Shown here one piece after another: positions 5,492-6,570 of a DNA stretch of 6,570 nucleotides. The DNA comes from CBDULX01 sp965368175. GTDB lineage: Bacteria; Pseudomonadota; Gammaproteobacteria; SZUA-229. Location of the stretch: positions 1 to 6,570 of the forward strand of contig CBDULX010000168.1 in assembly GCA_965368175.1 (NCBI GenBank). The letters run 5' to 3'. The notes under the pieces were generated by a model that was given only the letters and a program-made list of their open reading frames with translations, ran no database searches and was not told the DNA's origin. Positions within the stretch are counted from its first letter, which is position 1. Every line of letters starts with the position of its first letter. Position numbers and translations under genes: made by a program.

Positions 5492-6570
5492 ATGACTCAA
5501 CAAATTAAATCAAATCAAATTGCTGATACGGGCTCGGTTGTATATGGGGCTATTCCTCGAGGGCCTGTATATCGTGAACCTTATCCCGATGATGAAATAG
5601 ATCTGGTCGATCTCTGGCTGGTGTTGATGCGGCACAAAGCCGCTATTGCTATTATTGCCTGCCTTGCCCTGCTGGCGGGTAGTTTATTCGCCCTGTCTAT
5701 GCCAACTCAGTATAACTACAGTACCAGTATTCAGATCGGTGCGGTTGTGGAGATGGATGCCGGTCGTAATCACTTTGTATTTATTGAAGAGCCTGAGACG
5801 GTTCTGGCGAAAATCAATGAGTCCTATATTCCCTATGTGTTGAATCGTTACAGTAGCGACAATCCCGATACTCTGGTGCAACCAGGGATTAAGGCCAGGA
5901 TACCCAAAAAGAGTAACCTGATTGTGCTTGAAGCCAGGGGTGAGCAGAAATACGAGGCGATTTATCTGTCGGTGTTAACTTCGGTGGCGGAAATGGTGAT
6001 GGAAGACCATCAGCCATCGATGCGAATGATGAACAGCGAGTTTGCCTCGGATCTTACTCGCCAGAAGATCAAACTGAATGAGTTGCAGGCGCCATCTACC
6101 CTGCAAACTCAGTTGAAATCCCTGGAAGTACAGCGCACCGCCGCCCAGCTCAGGATGGAGGAGCTGAATGATGAAAAGTTGATTGCGGTATCCATGCAGT
6201 CTCTGCAAACCGCTAAGCAGAAACACCAGAATAAACTTAAAATACTGGATGATGAGCGCCGTCAGCTGAATGCTGATTACAAGCGGCTGGATGATATGGA
6301 CAAGCTGCTTAATCGTCAGATTGATGATTTAAATGCCAATATTCAGGGTGCCACGGTTAATCGACAGGCGTCAGTGAGAGAGGTCAGTAACGAAGCTTCA
6401 GCAATGACTTTATTACTGGTAGATAGTCAGCTTCAGGCGAATCGTAACAAGCTGGCATCACTGGAAGAGCGTTTATATATTCACCAGCAAACGGCACGTG
6501 AGAAATTGAAGAATGCCCTCAATGCCAACAAGCTGAATCGAGAGTACGAGCTGAAGTTACTGGGTAATAC
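5492..6570 (+). CDS. Second Wzz-type polysaccharide co-polymerase, 3'-truncated by window edge
   Basis: 359 complete codons are visible before the window ends, without a stop. The product is colinear with the complete gene upstream: cytoplasmic tail with VVYGAIP (16-22) and DDEIDLVDLW (33-42), TM1 about 49-69 (KAAIAIIACLALLAGSLFALS), base-domain segment GIKARIPKKSNLIVLEARG (132-150), then Leu/Gln/Lys/Glu-rich probable coiled coil with NRQAS, SAMTLLLVDSQ and LEERLYI, all shared with the neighbour. By hand, 24 of the first 50 residues are identical with no gap, so the two arose by tandem duplication. Probable role: inner-membrane chain-length or export control, perhaps in a mixed oligomer with its neighbour. 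Whether its missing C-terminus carries only TM2 or an extra domain such as a kinase cannot be judged. The start is set by ATG 5492 with GGAG upstream. Confidence 0.87.
   Translation, partial: MTQQIKSNQIADTGSVVYGAIPRGPVYREPYPDDEIDLVDLWLVLMRHKAAIAIIACLALLAGSLFALSMPTQYNYSTSIQIGAVVEMDAGRNHFVFIEEPETVLAKINESYIPYVLNRYSSDNPDTLVQPGIKARIPKKSNLIVLEARGEQKYEAIYLSVLTSVAEMVMEDHQPSMRMMNSEFASDLTRQKIKLNELQAPSTLQTQLKSLEVQRTAAQLRMEELNDEKLIAVSMQSLQTAKQKHQNKLKILDDERRQLNADYKRLDDMDKLLNRQIDDLNANIQGATVNRQASVREVSNEASAMTLLLVDSQLQANRNKLASLEERLYIHQQTAREKLKNALNANKLNREYELKLLGN
5589..5619 (+). repeat. 31-bp identity with 4015-4045 (copy 2)
   Basis: The matching copy in the second paralogue, at the same codon positions before TM1. 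With one mismatch the match extends upstream through CCC in both genes. Confidence 0.85.

Noticed and set aside
5646..5843. 65-codon plus-strand frame inside the second wzz-like gene
   Set aside because: Out-of-frame shadow of the colinear paralogue, which explains the region fully.

Overview
The window comes from a bacterial chromosome, most likely a gammaproteobacterium. The evidence is the carB-greA-yhbY order and the close similarity of all three proteins to their E. coli counterparts, as I recall those sequences. I cannot name the genus.

Layout. Bases 1-2417 are the 3' three quarters of carB, the large subunit of carbamoyl-phosphate synthetase. Its stop overlaps the GTG start of greA (2414-2890), a transcript-cleavage factor. 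On the opposite strand, yhbY (3428-3718, a 50S-assembly RNA-binding protein) converges on greA. Between them sits a compact AT-rich block (about 2885-3438). It is built from arrays of a 7-bp unit (NNAAGTT on one side, AACTTNN on the other) surrounding one small gene (3050-3397) for a four-helix-bundle protein of the 23S rRNA intervening-sequence (IVP/S23) family. The outermost array units supply the last Leu codon and the stop codon of both greA and yhbY. This is the most unusual part of the window.

Beyond yhbY the usual gammaproteobacterial neighbour (rlmE then ftsH, divergent from yhbY) is absent. Instead the plus strand carries two tandem paralogous Wzz-type polysaccharide co-polymerase genes: a complete one (3918-5339) and a second that runs off the right edge (5492 onward). 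This looks like the start of a surface-polysaccharide locus, with the two membrane proteins probably controlling chain length or export. A possible 39-codon reading frame (3802-3921) overlaps the start of the first wzz-like gene by four bases.

Functionally the window joins housekeeping genes (pyrimidine/arginine precursor synthesis, transcription rescue, ribosome assembly) to an accessory envelope-polysaccharide region. A possible mobile or repeat-borne cassette lies between greA and yhbY. No tRNA, rRNA, CRISPR array, transposase or convincing intrinsic terminator was seen.
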